A program made the translations under genes and the position numbers. Below, in pieces: positions 13,445-24,860 of a stretch of DNA of 64,000 bases. Location of the stretch: positions 23,500,697-23,564,696 of the forward strand of contig NC_087068.1 in the NCBI RefSeq assembly GCF_963678635.1. Reading direction: 5' to 3'. The notes beneath the pieces are model-generated. The model worked only from the letters and a program-made list of their open reading frames with translations, ran no database searches and was not told the DNA's origin. This DNA is from Symsagittifera roscoffensis. Its lineage: Eukaryota > Xenacoelomorpha > Acoela > Convolutidae. How positions within the stretch are numbered: the first letter of the stretch is position 1; each line of letters begins with the position of its first letter.

Positions 13445-13560
13445 CTGGCTAGTAATGCCTCACCCGCAAGAAACGAGAGCGGATCATGATGGGCCTCGAA
13501 CTTCTGACCTTCCGATTGATAGACCGAGATGTAACCACATAACCACAGCTCCCCATTGTT
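13445..13560 (-). repeat. tRNA-derived SINE-like relic
   Basis: On the minus strand a box-B-like 'agttcgaggcc' (plus 13492-13502, one mismatch to GGTTCGANNCC) lies about 31 bases downstream of a box-A-like 'tggttatgtggt' (plus 13534-13545). The start 'ggggagctgtgg' resembles a tRNA 5' end, but the 3' side does not fold back into a cloverleaf. I call it a tRNA-derived relic rather than a functional tRNA. Confidence 0.35.
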
Positions 13561-14449
13561 TGATGGGTTTGAGACAGGTCGAATATATCAAACGACCCTA
13601 TCATTGCTCTGTCAGTACAGCTCCAACGCATGTTATGTTCACTCGAGTTTATCGATACCTCAGTCCATGTCACATGTCTACGTTTGTGACTATTTGAAAC
13701 ACTTATAAAAAATTGGGGTCTTTTGTCAAATAAAGCCAAAAATATGGTTAAAATGAGAAAAAATGCTGTCTAGGGGATAACAATAATCATCAAGTAAGGC
13801 TGCGCTGCGTACTGCCTTATTTTGTTAGCGAAGCTTATGAATCCGCAGCTTTGACAAATTGTATTTGTCACAACTTTTTTTGGGATTTGTCATTGATTCA
13901 CGCTTGTCTTAGAGGGTCGGATGGCTCAACTAAGCCACCATTACCTTGCCAAACAAAATGGCGCTAAAACTTTTTTTTCGAAACAGCCCGCTAAAGAGGC
14001 TCAAAACATCGCTCACGGCCTCACAGTTTAGGAATGCAGCAAAAAAGCTCTCAAAACCTTGAAATCAGTTTGCTTGGCTCTTAATAAAGTCCAATGTGAT
14101 CGAGTGACTGTAATAGCTCGGAAAACGCCACTTATTGCGTCTCGATTTGGGATGCAAGAGAATAGATAGAACTATAGTCGCTTTAAAGGTTTTTAACGTA
14201 TATTAGTTAAAGGCCACGAAAGTTAAAAATGTCGAATTTTAAAGGAAAAAACTAAGCGAAATATTTTATTTCAACATGCACACTCATTCATTATGGTGAC
14301 AAAAAATGTCCAACTTGTTTCTCTCGACTCTTAATACAGAAAAGATGCTTAATAGCCCTGTTGAGGTAGAAACACTCTAGCGTTTTAAGACGCAAACTGT
14401 TGAAAATCGCTGGTTCAGCCTCCATCAGCATCTGGGGTAAAAAAAATTT

Positions 14450-15460
14450 TGATTCTGCAGTTTTTTGTGCAAAAGTTTGCTCATTTTTTCACCTTACACC
14501 AGCAAAATTCACATAAAATGTATAACACTCTGTCTACTCCTTCTGCACCTAATCCGCTATCAGTTTTCACTCAAAAGGGTTTACTTTGTGTCCAAAATAA
14601 TGAGGATGATTACAGTGCTGATTCAAATTATCGGGACAAAACGCATAGAACTTGAAACCTAAAACTCGTTTTTCTCAAAGTGGGTTGAGTTTAGGTGAAA
14701 AAAGATGAAACCAAAACTTGCTTAGAAGTTTAACAGAAATAACACGATGCAATTTGTGCTGCGAAAGTTGGGCCCAAAATTCTAACCCCAAACGGATCGT
14801 TTTTGGCCTTTTTAGTTAATCAAAAATTACGCCAAAACCACCGAATCAATAACTTTAAAAAATTACTTCAAAGTTAGTCTCATACATAGCCCAACAAAAT
14901 TTAAGCACGGTATAACCGAAAAAAAAACGTTTAAAAATTCTTTTTAAACAAAAGTAAGTGCTTTAGTTTTTAAAAAGACATTTTTGAATATCAAACAAAT
15001 TAGGTTAGTTTTTGCAATGTTTTGGAAATTATATCTTGTTATACAACTTTGTTGAGCTTCGTAAGAGGCTCATTTGGTTATATATTTATCAGTAATGATC
15101 CGGTGGTATGCGCGTAGTTTTTGATTACCTGAAAAAGTCATACACGAAAGTTTGGGTTCGAATGTTGCAGCACAAATTTCATCACATTTTTTGTTAAAAT
15201 TTTAAACAAGTGTTGCCAGCATCATTTTTCTCCTAAAGTCGAATAGCTTGAAAGAAACGCGTTTTAAATTTCAAGTGTTATGCGTTTTGTCCGGATAATT
15301 TAAATCAACACTATAATAATCCTCATTATTTTGTACACGATTTATGCCTTTTCGATGCAAAACGATAGCAGATTGATTTTGTGTTATATAAAATCAGCTG
15401 GAGAAAAAAAACATAAACAAATTTTTGCTTCCACAAACTGTGGAATTGGGATTTTTTGCG
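14450..15460. repeat. family C fold-back element, ~1 kb imperfect palindrome
   Basis: Two arms of about 450-500 bp are reverse complements of each other. The core is 14615-15311, bounded by 'gtgctgattcaaatta' on the left and the complement of 'gtgttgatttaaatta' on the right; both are followed inward by 'acaaaacgcat', 'acttgaaa' and 'ctcgttt/cgcgttt'. Similarity continues outward through 'caaaataatgaggat' to about 14.5 and 15.4 kb. No transposase frame is present, so this is a non-autonomous fold-back or MITE-like element. Relatives occur near 26.2-26.9 and 41.04-41.73 kb. Confidence 0.75.
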
Positions 15461-17127
15461 CCCAGGTGCTGAAGATAGCGGTGCCAGAGGTTTTCATCAG
15501 CATGTGTCTCAAAAGGCTTGCGTTTGTTCCTACCTGAACGGGACTAGAAAACATCTTTCATATAATGAGATTTGCGGTAGGCGGCAAGGTGGAGGTTTAT
15601 GTTCCGAAACTGGGGAGAAAATTTGTATTCGGGTGTGTTGTAGTTTTTTCTGCTTTTTTAAATATTTTTTTTTCTGTTTTCCACGCAAAGTCACGTGTGT
15701 TGAAAAAAACATGTTTAAATTTTTCGTATAACTTTCAGCTAGTAAACTTATGAATTTTTTGGATTTTTTATTTTTTTTTTAATCCTTTTTCTTCAGCCGA
15801 GTTTGCCTGTTTTACTATGTATTTTGCCCGCGATTTTTTTTATTCAGATCCTTTCATCACACCACGCAGAAAAAAGTTTGCTTGCACGTTGAAAAAGTGT
15901 GCATGGATGAGTGTGCATGATGAAACAAAAAACGTCGTTCGTTTTTCCCTTCAAATCTGCCATTTTTAACGTTTGTGACATTTAAAGAATACTTTAAAAT
16001 GTTTTAAAGGTCAGTTTTTCTCAAAATCACACTTTCTGACCCGCAGAGGCAGCTCTATAGTTTCAAACGACAAGGATTTTTTTAACTTTCAATGAAAAGA
16101 TAGGCGTGGTCAGAATATCTTTATTTAAATTGCGTTTAATTAGTTCACACGAAATCGAAGATCGGATACGATAGAATTTCAGTTTGGTATGGCAGCGCTG
16201 GACTTCAGGTCGCGTTTTACAGTTCAATCGTAATACCAAAAATTTCAACGTTGCTGAGATAGCTAATGAATTTTCCTTCATTGTAATGAACTGATTTTTA
16301 CAGTTTTAAAACACATGTAAATCATAAAGACGCGATTATTTTAAATCACGAGAGGAAAAAACAAAAAGTATACTTCTACTCAGGAAGCAAGTAGAACAGG
16401 ATAATCCAAAAAAGCAGCCAGCATTGAGAAAAAGTTTTGATTCACAATTGTTTACGGCTTTAGGAGAACTTTTTTATTTCTTGTTAGAACCAAATCACGA
16501 GTTGAAGGATTTTGATATGCGCTGCTCAAATGTAGTGCGCGATTTTAATCTCACGCGGAATCTGAGATTGCGTGAAAAAAAAAATCCGTAACCTTTCCCG
16601 ACAAAACTAATTGCGTAAGAAATTTATAAAAGACATAAAACTAAGCATAAGATTGAGTATCAAATCATCGTAATCACAAAAGAAATGTTTTTTTTTCTTA
16701 TATAAAATTGTCAAACAAAAACATTATAATCTATTCTGGTCGATTATGCAATAACTTACTCTTTTTTAAAACACTTACATCAGGTGATCATATCAATGGT
16801 AATGGATTAAAAGCAAAAAAAAATTCTACCGTTTCAGTTTATTTGTTGTTTCAGCTTTTGCTGCTTTTCTTCTCAACGCACGTTACCATACATGTGAAAA
16901 CAAATGGCACATCAACTGAAAGCAGTTTTTTTATATTATAATTTTTGCCATGTCATCGGCGCTTAAAGCAACTTCAGAATACTTTTGCTGATTGTACAAT
17001 AGCAAAAACATCTTTTGCTGTGACGAAAACAATAAAAATATCCGAAGCTTGTTCAAAATTGGTTATATTAAGGCAAATCATTAGAATAATTTCAAAATAT
17101 TAATTTCATTTGCCCGAATTCAATTTA
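15461..17127. other. intergenic region upstream of the ARM-TIR-SAM gene
   Basis: AT-rich with homopolymer runs. No exon, tRNA or recognisable repeat copy. It presumably contains the promoter of the gene starting at 17128, but I cannot identify a convincing core-promoter element. Confidence 0.45.
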
Positions 17128-19266
17128 ATGGGATGTTGTCCTTCTAACTCCAAGATTGACCCGTTGACAGGCTCAACAGTATTTGAAGCCCAAAATCCAA
17201 TCTCAAAAGAGCAGAAATCCTCCAATCCCAAACCAGAAGAAAAACCGAAACTCGCTAACGAATTTACAGAAAGCTCTTCAAAAATGCTGGTGGCACCTTC
17301 TGTGAAAAAGGGCTCTGTCGAAAAAGAGCTCGAAGACAACGAAGATGACAACAGAAAGATGAGTGAACAAGCCGAAATTACTGCTGAACAAAATGACGAA
17401 ACTGATGAACCGGATAATGCTGAAGAAATAGACGAGAACGGAGAAGTAAAGCTGAAAGATTTAGACACTATTGAAAAAATCAAAGAATACACCAACCAAA
17501 AAGTTACAGAAGTCAAAAACGGCGACCCCGAAACTGAAAATTTGGAAAGACCTTTGGAAAGATTGAGCCTATTGTATAAAAACTTATCGAAGCGTAAGAA
17601 TGGCCAAAAACAAATATTTTGCGACTACTTAGCAGAACTAAACGTTGTTCAAATTGCTGTCAAATTCATGGAAACGCCCCGTGAAGACTATTTCGAAGCT
17701 CCACTTCACAGAAACATCAGCACAATTCTAACGCTTCTTTGGAACGCTACAGATTTAAACGTGAACATCAGCTTGCAAGTGTGCAAAGACGGTTTGCATC
17801 GAGCTATTGTTAACGATTTCCGAAAACCGGTTTTGCAAGTCGAGAATCTGAAAGATGCAAACGGAAAGCAGTTGACAAAACCGATAAATCGAGTCAAAGC
17901 TTTGTTCGCTATTTTGTACAATTCAGTCAGAAATTGTCCGGATTCCAAATTTGATATGCGAAAAGAAGGCGTCGTCGAAATTTGCATGCCATTTATGACA
18001 ACTAAACTTCTGAATGTGAAAGCAAAAGCTCTCTTAGCCTTGACTTATGTGGCTGATTTGGAGCAGAGTGCTGAAATAATTCAAGCTACCGAGGCTAACA
18101 TTCGTTTCATAGTGTTGCAGTTACTCGAAGGTGCACTTAACACACCAAGTCACAGAGGTACCAAATATGGTTACACGGTTGAAGAATTGACGGAAAGCAT
18201 GTCGCGATTGGCAATTAACCGAAACAACGCTCTTGAAATGGTGAAGTTGAACGTTTTCCATCACTGCAATTGGGTACTAAATAAAAAATTCTCAGAAGGG
18301 GAAATCCGATGGACGTTGGAACTTTTGTGGTCTTTGAGTTTTATTGAAGAAACTCATCAGATTATGAAAGAAAAGGGTTTGGACGAGCTGATTCAGGAGT
18401 TTACGACGCATGAAAAGTTTGATATTTCACGGCCTGCTAAAGGAGTTCTTTGGGAATTGGGAGTTGAAAAAAGTTCGAAAGAGAAACTTGATTTTGACGA
18501 CGAAGAAGAAACATACGACGAAATCAAATGCGACGAAGAAAAACATATAATGATCAGTTATTGTTGGAAACAGCAACCTCGCGCATTGCAAATATTCGAA
18601 AAATTGAAAGAAAACGGGAAAAAAGTTTGGATGGATATTGAGCGAATGGAAGGTGATTCACTTGAAAAAATGGCAGAAGCTGTTGAAAAATCAGCTTATA
18701 TAATTTGCTGTTTTTCAGAAGACTACAGTAATAGTCAAGCGTGTAGATCAGAAGCAACTTACGCGTACAAGCAGAAGAAAAAACTAGTTTTCGCTAAAAT
18801 GCAGCCGGATTTTGAACCCAAAGGATGGCTAGGTTTAATTCTCGGAGCTGAAATTTACTACCAACTTTTTGATGAAGAAGAGTTTAAGAAACAGTTCCCA
18901 AAAATGATGAGTTATATGAACTCAAACGAACCGCTAGTTTCCAACACCGACCATTCGCAGGCACAAAGCAAACCACCAACGAAAGCTAATCCTCCAGCCG
19001 AACAAAAATATTCTGAGCTCAAAAAATCTGAAGTTTCCTCTTGGAGTGAACAAAAAGTCAAGCAGTGGATATCATCAATGGGTCTGACATGTGAACAAAG
19101 TTTGCAGGAAGTTTTGGTTGGTATGAAAGGAGAAGAATTAGCTGAATTGAGCGTATGGCAGAAAACGGCGTCTGGATTCTTCCTAGAATTCTGCAAAGAA
19201 AGCTTGAAGTTTTCGAACCCACTGGATATGCTCAAGTTTAGTGCCGCCGTCCGAAAATTAAAATGA
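17128..19266 (+). CDS. ARM-TIR-SAM protein, predicted TIR NADase with N-terminal acylation motif (single exon)
   Basis: This is an uninterrupted 712-residue protein. I chose the ATG at 17128 because it gives MGCCPSNSK, a classic N-myristoylation (Gly2) plus palmitoylation (Cys3, Cys4) start. Residues ~20-130 are charged and low-complexity. Residues ~140-455 are helical, armadillo-like repeats. A TIR domain follows at ~470-605 (ISYCW box, WMDIERM, CCFSEDY). It keeps a glutamate at residue 542 in CRSEA, the position corresponding to the catalytic Glu of SARM1-type TIR NADases. A SAM domain occupies ~633-712 (WSEQKVKQWISSMGL). SARM1 is ARM-SAM-SAM-TIR, so this is not its orthologue; it belongs to the ARM-TIR-SAM architecture seen in various invertebrates. 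Likely role: membrane-tethered stress or innate-immune signalling through NAD+ cleavage, with ARM as sensor and SAM as oligomeriser. Function is inferred. AATAAA signals lie at 19270 and 19315. Confidence 0.88.
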   Translation: MGCCPSNSKIDPLTGSTVFEAQNPISKEQKSSNPKPEEKPKLANEFTESSSKMLVAPSVKKGSVEKELEDNEDDNRKMSEQAEITAEQNDETDEPDNAEEIDENGEVKLKDLDTIEKIKEYTNQKVTEVKNGDPETENLERPLERLSLLYKNLSKRKNGQKQIFCDYLAELNVVQIAVKFMETPREDYFEAPLHRNISTILTLLWNATDLNVNISLQVCKDGLHRAIVNDFRKPVLQVENLKDANGKQLTKPINRVKALFAILYNSVRNCPDSKFDMRKEGVVEICMPFMTTKLLNVKAKALLALTYVADLEQSAEIIQATEANIRFIVLQLLEGALNTPSHRGTKYGYTVEELTESMSRLAINRNNALEMVKLNVFHHCNWVLNKKFSEGEIRWTLELLWSLSFIEETHQIMKEKGLDELIQEFTTHEKFDISRPAKGVLWELGVEKSSKEKLDFDDEEETYDEIKCDEEKHIMISYCWKQQPRALQIFEKLKENGKKVWMDIERMEGDSLEKMAEAVEKSAYIICCFSEDYSNSQACRSEATYAYKQKKKLVFAKMQPDFEPKGWLGLILGAEIYYQLFDEEEFKKQFPKMMSYMNSNEPLVSNTDHSQAQSKPPTKANPPAEQKYSELKKSEVSSWSEQKVKQWISSMGLTCEQSLQEVLVGMKGEELAELSVWQKTASGFFLEFCKESLKFSNPLDMLKFSAAVRKLK

Positions 19267-19269
19267 GTG

Positions 19270-19275
19270 AATAAA
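19270..19275 (+). terminator. polyadenylation signal of the ARM-TIR-SAM gene
   Basis: AATAAA three bases after the TGA stop, with a second AATAAA at 19315-19320. The second gives a more usual 3' UTR length and may be the one used. Confidence 0.5.
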
Positions 19276-19930
19276 TAGACCACACGCCGAACTCTTTGTA
19301 GATAAATAAAAAATTTGTATAAATAGAAGTTAGGGTGAATATACTTTGTTAATTTTAAAGTCTAACTATCTATAATAGCCCGATGAGCGTAGAACTTATT
19401 AATGGGTGGGTTCGAAATTGCTGGGAAGAATCGTCAACTCTTCGAAACTCGATCCCTTTATAGCCCAAAAAATCCATCTCTCTTTGGGGCCTTAATTTGT
19501 GACATCCTTTTTTGGCATACGGATTGTAAAGTCAATAACTTTGAAAGTTCGAGAGGACCCTAAACTAAGTTTGAGACGAGAATGCGCCAAAAAATGACGA
19601 TTGCAAGGTCAAACAAATATGCTTCATATATTATAAAAAAACCGCATACGTTTTGAAAGCAAATTTTTCTAAAATATGCGTCTCGAATTTTTTAAAAATA
19701 TATCTGGATTATTTCTAGTATTTACGACAACCCGGGTAATAAAAAAATACGAACCAAATTCTTTTCCTGAGCAAGAGCAAAGCTGATCCTTTAGCCAAAC
19801 AGAAACAATTTATATCCAGAGCTAACAAAAGTTGAATGATAAACACCGTCAATTAGTCATTCATTGCTAGATTTTTGTCTATTGAGTTCAAGTCTTTATT
19901 ATCAGTTGAAGCCAGCAATTGGCACACCCG

Positions 19931-20014
19931 GGTTGAAGCTGCACTGCAATTTAGAAATGTATCTTTCAGTTTTTTGCATCCATGTATAATTCTTGTTGCA
20001 GTGCCGCTTCAACC
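19931..20014. repeat. hairpin-forming inverted repeat, 19 bp arms
   Basis: 'ggttgaagctgcactgcaa' (19931-19949) is the reverse complement of 'ttgcagtgccgcttcaacc' (19996-20014) with one mismatch, separated by 46 bases. It directly precedes the tandem array at 20030. The left arm is preceded by 'acccg', and the array is closed by 'cccgggttg' near 20232, so the whole may be one unit. Confidence 0.65.
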
Positions 20015-20024
20015 AGGTATATCC

Positions 20025-20245
20025 ATATTTCATCTATGAAACATGGATGCAAATTACATTTTTGTTTCATCGAACAATCATTACTGAAACATGGATGTCA
20101 GTTCCATTATTCATCCGTTAAACATGGAAGAAAAATAAATTGATGTGTCATCTTTGAATCAAGGCTGAAACATGGTTGTGAATTTTCTTATTCATTTATG
20201 AAACATGGATGCAAATTACCTTGATTGTTTTCCCGGGTTGGAATG
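20025..20245. repeat. degenerate tandem array containing 'gaaacatgg(a/t)tg'
   Basis: Five diverged units share 'aaacatgg' followed by 'tgcaaatta', 'tgtcagttcc', 'aagaaaaat', 'ttgtgaattt' and 'tgcaaattac'. Spacing is about 40-55 bases. It sits between a CCCGGGTT-flanked hairpin and another CCCGGGTT. Confidence 0.55.
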
Positions 20246-22750
20246 CTTACCATACAGTTGTTGTTCATGGAAAAAATGTATATCAATTTAACCAAGACCA
20301 CCAACCTTCAATGTTTTAGAAAAACCTTAAAGAATTTTTTCAAATCTATTTCGGCCTTCTTATTGATGATAAGTTTTGGCATTCTTATTGAAGATTAATC
20401 TAAGATTTACTAAAAAAAAAACTTGAAAATTCTCCAGAAATCTTCATTTTAAAACTCATTAAAATAGAATTGTAAATTAGAGTAATTATGGTTAAAACAT
20501 AATCAAATGAAATTATAAGATAAAATTGCACGATAATATTATTAACAATCAATGAAAGTGTGCGCATAACTAATAATCTTCAAAATGAAACATAGTAAAA
20601 AAATCAAAACTTTCTGATGATTATCAGTCTCAAAGCGTTTTCAAGCAAGCAGATAAAGTAATTTATCTCACGGAATTAAGCGCCTATGAATCAAAAAAAC
20701 GAATTAGCAATCATCAAATTTTGGTATAAATATCATATTTTCACGATTATTGATTTCAAAAATTTTTTCAAGGGGACAAATTTAAAAAATACCAATTGAC
20801 AAATTAAGGGACATTTAGGAGAGTCGCTGAAAACATTGGAAGACATGAGAAAACATCAAACAAAGATATAGAATAAATGTGGGTAGGCAAATATGCCGAC
20901 AAAACATAAGCCGATTAATTAAATTCTCCCGAAACAAAACATTAATTACAGACACTGAAGAAAAAGAAGAAAACAGGACACGGCCGATAATAAAAACCCC
21001 TAACATATGGTTTCAAAGCAACTGCATTACTTCCAGACCAAGTGCGACGAATTAAGAGCTGACTTTTGATTTCAAATGAACTAAAGATAAAATGGTTCAA
21101 GTGGTTTTGTAAAAGTAGTTGTTAAGCCCAAAAAAGCCTTCATTCGGATTTGATTACACTCGCTCATCAAAAGCGTAATAAGCTTCTAGTCATTAAGACA
21201 AATAAATACTAGTAATTGAAAAAAATAGATTAAAAAAATCGACCAAAAGTCTGCTAAAAACTTTGAAGCTCTGCCTTTCCCTGGATAAATTTCTAAATCC
21301 ACCCTATTAAACGTTTCGAGAGTCAATAGATGAGAGCCACCTACAGCTGTCAAACCACCAACTTCATTTTTAGTTTTTTTGCTTAAAAAAATGCGTTTAC
21401 AGGTGTTTATAGCTGATTTTCATCTGTGAAGGTTTAGATGATTTTTTCAATTTTCTTTTTTACTACTTCTTCTTCGTCCTCTCCCAGAACAACAACAACA
21501 GCAGTAATACAGCAAAAAAACTACAAAACGAAAAAACGACAATTATTTTTTCAAAAACTATTCAAACTAATTTGTTAACTAACGATGGTTTTCAGTAACT
21601 AGCGAGAAAAGTGCCATTCAGCTTCGCAAGGCTTTAATTAGATACAGTGAATCACCCAGGCACTGCTCTACTCACCCGGCGACCCGTCTTAGCCTCCTCA
21701 CATCCTTAGGGGAGAGGGCCAACTCTTCTAGTTTTTGCGAAAAAAAAACTGATTTTTTACATTGTTTTAAGATGTGGGTGCTGAATACAAACTTTCAAAG
21801 AAAAAATATTTCTAATTTTTTTAAAATGCAAAACTGAACATTTTCAGAAAGTTTCAGTTGCTCAAGCCCTGTTACTTCTGAGACTAATCCGGTAACAGTT
21901 TCTTGCAGTTTTTATACTGTAAGGCTATTTTAATCGTTTGTGACGACGCGTAACAAAACTTTAAAAACAAATCGAAATTTCGTAAAAAAGAATTTTAGTT
22001 CAAAAATGGATGTCACATTGATTAAACATCGATGTCACTTCAATGTTTCTTAATAATTAAGAGTAAAAGAATGAACATAGTTAAAACAGAGTAAATCTAT
22101 GTATTTGTGCTGGTACATCCCTGAAACTTGTCAAAGCAAAGCAAAAACAATGCTGTTTTCTGAATTGCAATGCAATTTTAACGCGGACGTACTGATGAAC
22201 TGTATCAGAGAAATTATGTTTTCAGTTTTTGAAATACACAATGCACAAAATAAGAATATCGTGTAAATTCGGCAACCTAAAAAATTCATTGCTACTATGC
22301 AATATGAGATCAAAATACGGGACTCCAAAACTCCGAATCTTAGAAGATACAGTTGTTTCGTAATTATTCGAAGAAAGAAAAAATAAGCACAGAATATTCC
22401 GACCATTGTTTTTAGAAAACTACGGCTTAGAAAGTTTTTTTTCAAATTAGTGTAGTTTTTTCTACCTGGTGTGATAAAAAGGTGTGACGTTAAAAATAGG
22501 TTAGATAAGTTAGATGTAATAAACAGTCATAGTAAATTAGGCTAAATGGACAAAAAAATTTTTTTTTGCATTTAATGATGTTTTGGTTCAAAAACGAAGC
22601 TAGAAAACTCCAAAAGTAATTTTATTTGCTTAAATTTAAGTTTTAAGGTCCTTAGTTAGCTATAAGTTAACACTGATGGGTTGACTGATATATCATATGA
22701 AAAACCTTACAGTCTTGATTCGATACACATTATTAATTTTTTCTAAAATT
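20246..22750. other. intergenic, nothing recognised
   Basis: AT-rich sequence without supported exons or repeat copies. The longest frame (minus, 22131-22445) is hydrophobic and AT-driven and matches no family I recognise. Confidence 0.45.
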
Positions 22751-23049
22751 CACTAGTGTCGAGAAAAATTGGGTTGAATTTTTTTTATTTTTCGTCCTAT
22801 TTCGAGCGAGTAAAGCGAGCGATCAGGCTCACAACGAGCAGGCTTACTGAAAAATGCCTAAGAACTGCCAATTACTACTGTCAATACTACCCGAAACCAA
22901 GCAAACCAAAACCAAAAAATCAAGCCCCTCGAAAACAAGCAAAGAAGAAAACCACTGCAAAGAACAGCATGTAACTACAAATTGAGAATTAACAAAAACT
23001 AAATGCACAAACTGGGGTTGCAGCAAAAAAATCTAAGTATTACATATAA

Positions 23050-23720
23050 GGTCATTGGGCAAAGGGTTCTGAATTACGCAGCTCCTGTCTGGCACCTTCG
23101 GTAAATGATTCTCGTTGGAAAAACTTTCAATCTCGACAAAAGACAGCACTTACTAGAATTAAAACTGGCTGCACAAAAATTACTCCAATTGAACTCTACT
23201 GCCAAATATTGAAACTCAAATACTGCCAGCACAATGAAGAACACAATGAAATGTTAAGCACGCAATTGGCTGCCATCAACAATAGCCATGTGACCACCAT
23301 GCAACCAAACATAACCCAATTTAGAGACTCATGAGCAAAACTTGCCAAAAAATACTATGGCAGCATCAAAAAACACCTTGATAAAAAAGATCGTCTGACA
23401 CCAGATCAAAACAATTTTGCTCTTAAATTGATTCATATAAATGAGTTGAAAAACTACGTTGTTAAAAACTCCTTTAGACTGACGGGCTCTCAAATTCCAG
23501 AAATAATTTCGAAAAAAAAAACAGTCTTCCCAGAAAATCAAGATGTACTCTTTCTCAACTCTGCTGTGGATAGAGCACGCAATTAATATTAATCAACTAT
23601 CTGTCAAGATTGGACAAAAATATAAAACACAACTGCCCAAAATGTAACGCTAGCCTCAATGACATACACCAAATTTTGACGAAACAACCCCATTGCAGTA
23701 GCCAAATGGCTCATTTTCAT
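23050..23720 (+). mobile_element. non-LTR (LINE, Jockey-like) retrotransposon relic, 3' end of ORF2
   Basis: Translated pieces match the conserved end of LINE ORF2: 'VLNYAAPVW' near 23065, then after a frameshift 'WKNFQSRQKTALTRIKTGC' and 'TPIELYCQ', later 'LRLTGSQ'-type sequence, and finally a zinc-type motif 'NCPKCNASLNDIHQI' near 23630. The pieces lie in different frames with stops, so this is a dead 5'-truncated copy. The reverse transcriptase palm is not present. Confidence 0.6.
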
Positions 23721-24204
23721 AAAATAACGGGGCACATTAGGAGTGTTTATCAGTTCTCTGCAGTAATTACAAAATGCCCGCGAATTGCGAAAATTTTGCT
23801 CGAGCGAACACTAGAAAAGTCACAATTACTGTTCTACGGACGAGACGAAACAATCAATCAATCTCCGCATTCTTTGATTGTGGAGTACTGAAAATAAACG
23901 GCAATGAGGACGCGAATGGGACAATCCCTCCTTTTGCAGCTACAAACACTGTATAGAAACACAAGCAACAATTTTTGAAAGTTTTCAGAAAAATAACAAC
24001 TTTAGAACTTTTCTTATAAAAAAAGTTGTAAGATAACGGAAATATCCTTTGAAATCTCCAAGATAGTGGATTTTGTTTGTAGGATGGTCATCCCGAGATA
24101 CAATGTGATTGAGTGTAAACGAGATTTAAACTTTTTCAGGAAAAAAGGTTTTTTTTCCTGTACAAGAAGTTGGACTGCTTCAATAATCAACCTCTACCTA
24201 TCCT

Positions 24205-24270
24205 TCCCACTTGGCATGGAGGTAATGCGGTCGCTTTTGCGCCCTGAAGTGTGAGGTTCGAGTCCGATAA
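24205..24270 (+). repeat. tRNA-like sequence with perfect B box (SINE or tRNA relic)
   Basis: GGTTCGAGTCC at 24255-24265 is a perfect RNA polymerase III B box. A weak A-box-like 'tggcatggaggt' starts at 24212, a normal spacing. A possible anticodon arm (CTTT...GAAG) lies between them. Acceptor and T stems do not pair, so I do not call a functional tRNA. Confidence 0.35.
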
Positions 24271-24840
24271 AAATTGAATTGCAGGAGTTTCTTTTTGTCT
24301 GATCAGGTTTTGTCGGCTTAGGTGCCAAATCACCGGTTTTTTGCGCGGTAAGCAAATTTTTTGGTTGTTGAAAGTATTGATCGTTTTAGGTTCAGGGGGA
24401 AACTTTTTACAAAAAAATATATGGAATCATTTCTTAGGTTCATTTGGCTTCTGCTTAAATTTTGGCGGCTTTGTTTCCGCTTCGTAAGTTTTGTTCTGTT
24501 GCTAATAAAAAATTCAAATATTCTGATGGGCGTGTTTGTTTCGTTGTTTGTTTAAGCTTTAAAAGTCTTGCTTGGCATGTTTTACCGGTATATGAAATTG
24601 GAATTTTTGTAATTTTTATACGCTTGGCTTTGTTTTAATTTTTTAAACATTTTTTGAGATTTTTTGAAAACTACTTTACCGATTTTCCAAAAGTACCGAT
24701 TCCCCAGTGCGTCTGCATAATTCCCCAGTCCTTTTCTTTTTTCGCACACTGTCTACAGCCTTCAAAAAAATTTTGGGCAAGATTGGACCAATTTTTGCTA
24801 TTTATTCGTTTTCCCATGGTTAGAACGGGTTGTTAAGAAC

Positions 24841-24860
24841 TTCCCAGCGAGAGCTGGGAA
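24841..24860. other. small perfect hairpin with GAGA tetraloop
   Basis: TTCCCAGC-GAGA-GCTGGGAA: 8 bp perfect stem and a GNRA-type loop. It stands alone in intergenic DNA. It may be chance. Confidence 0.4.

Noticed and set aside
17110-17127. Upstream TTG start for the ARM-TIR-SAM protein
   Set aside because: Non-ATG start; the ATG at 17128 gives a meaningful acylation motif.
20246-22445. Hydrophobic minus frame at 22131-22445 as a membrane protein
   Set aside because: AT-rich DNA gives F/L/I/K-rich frames by chance, and nothing else supports it.
24205-24270. Functional tRNA gene
   Set aside because: The B box is perfect, but acceptor and T stems do not pair. Kept only as a relic.
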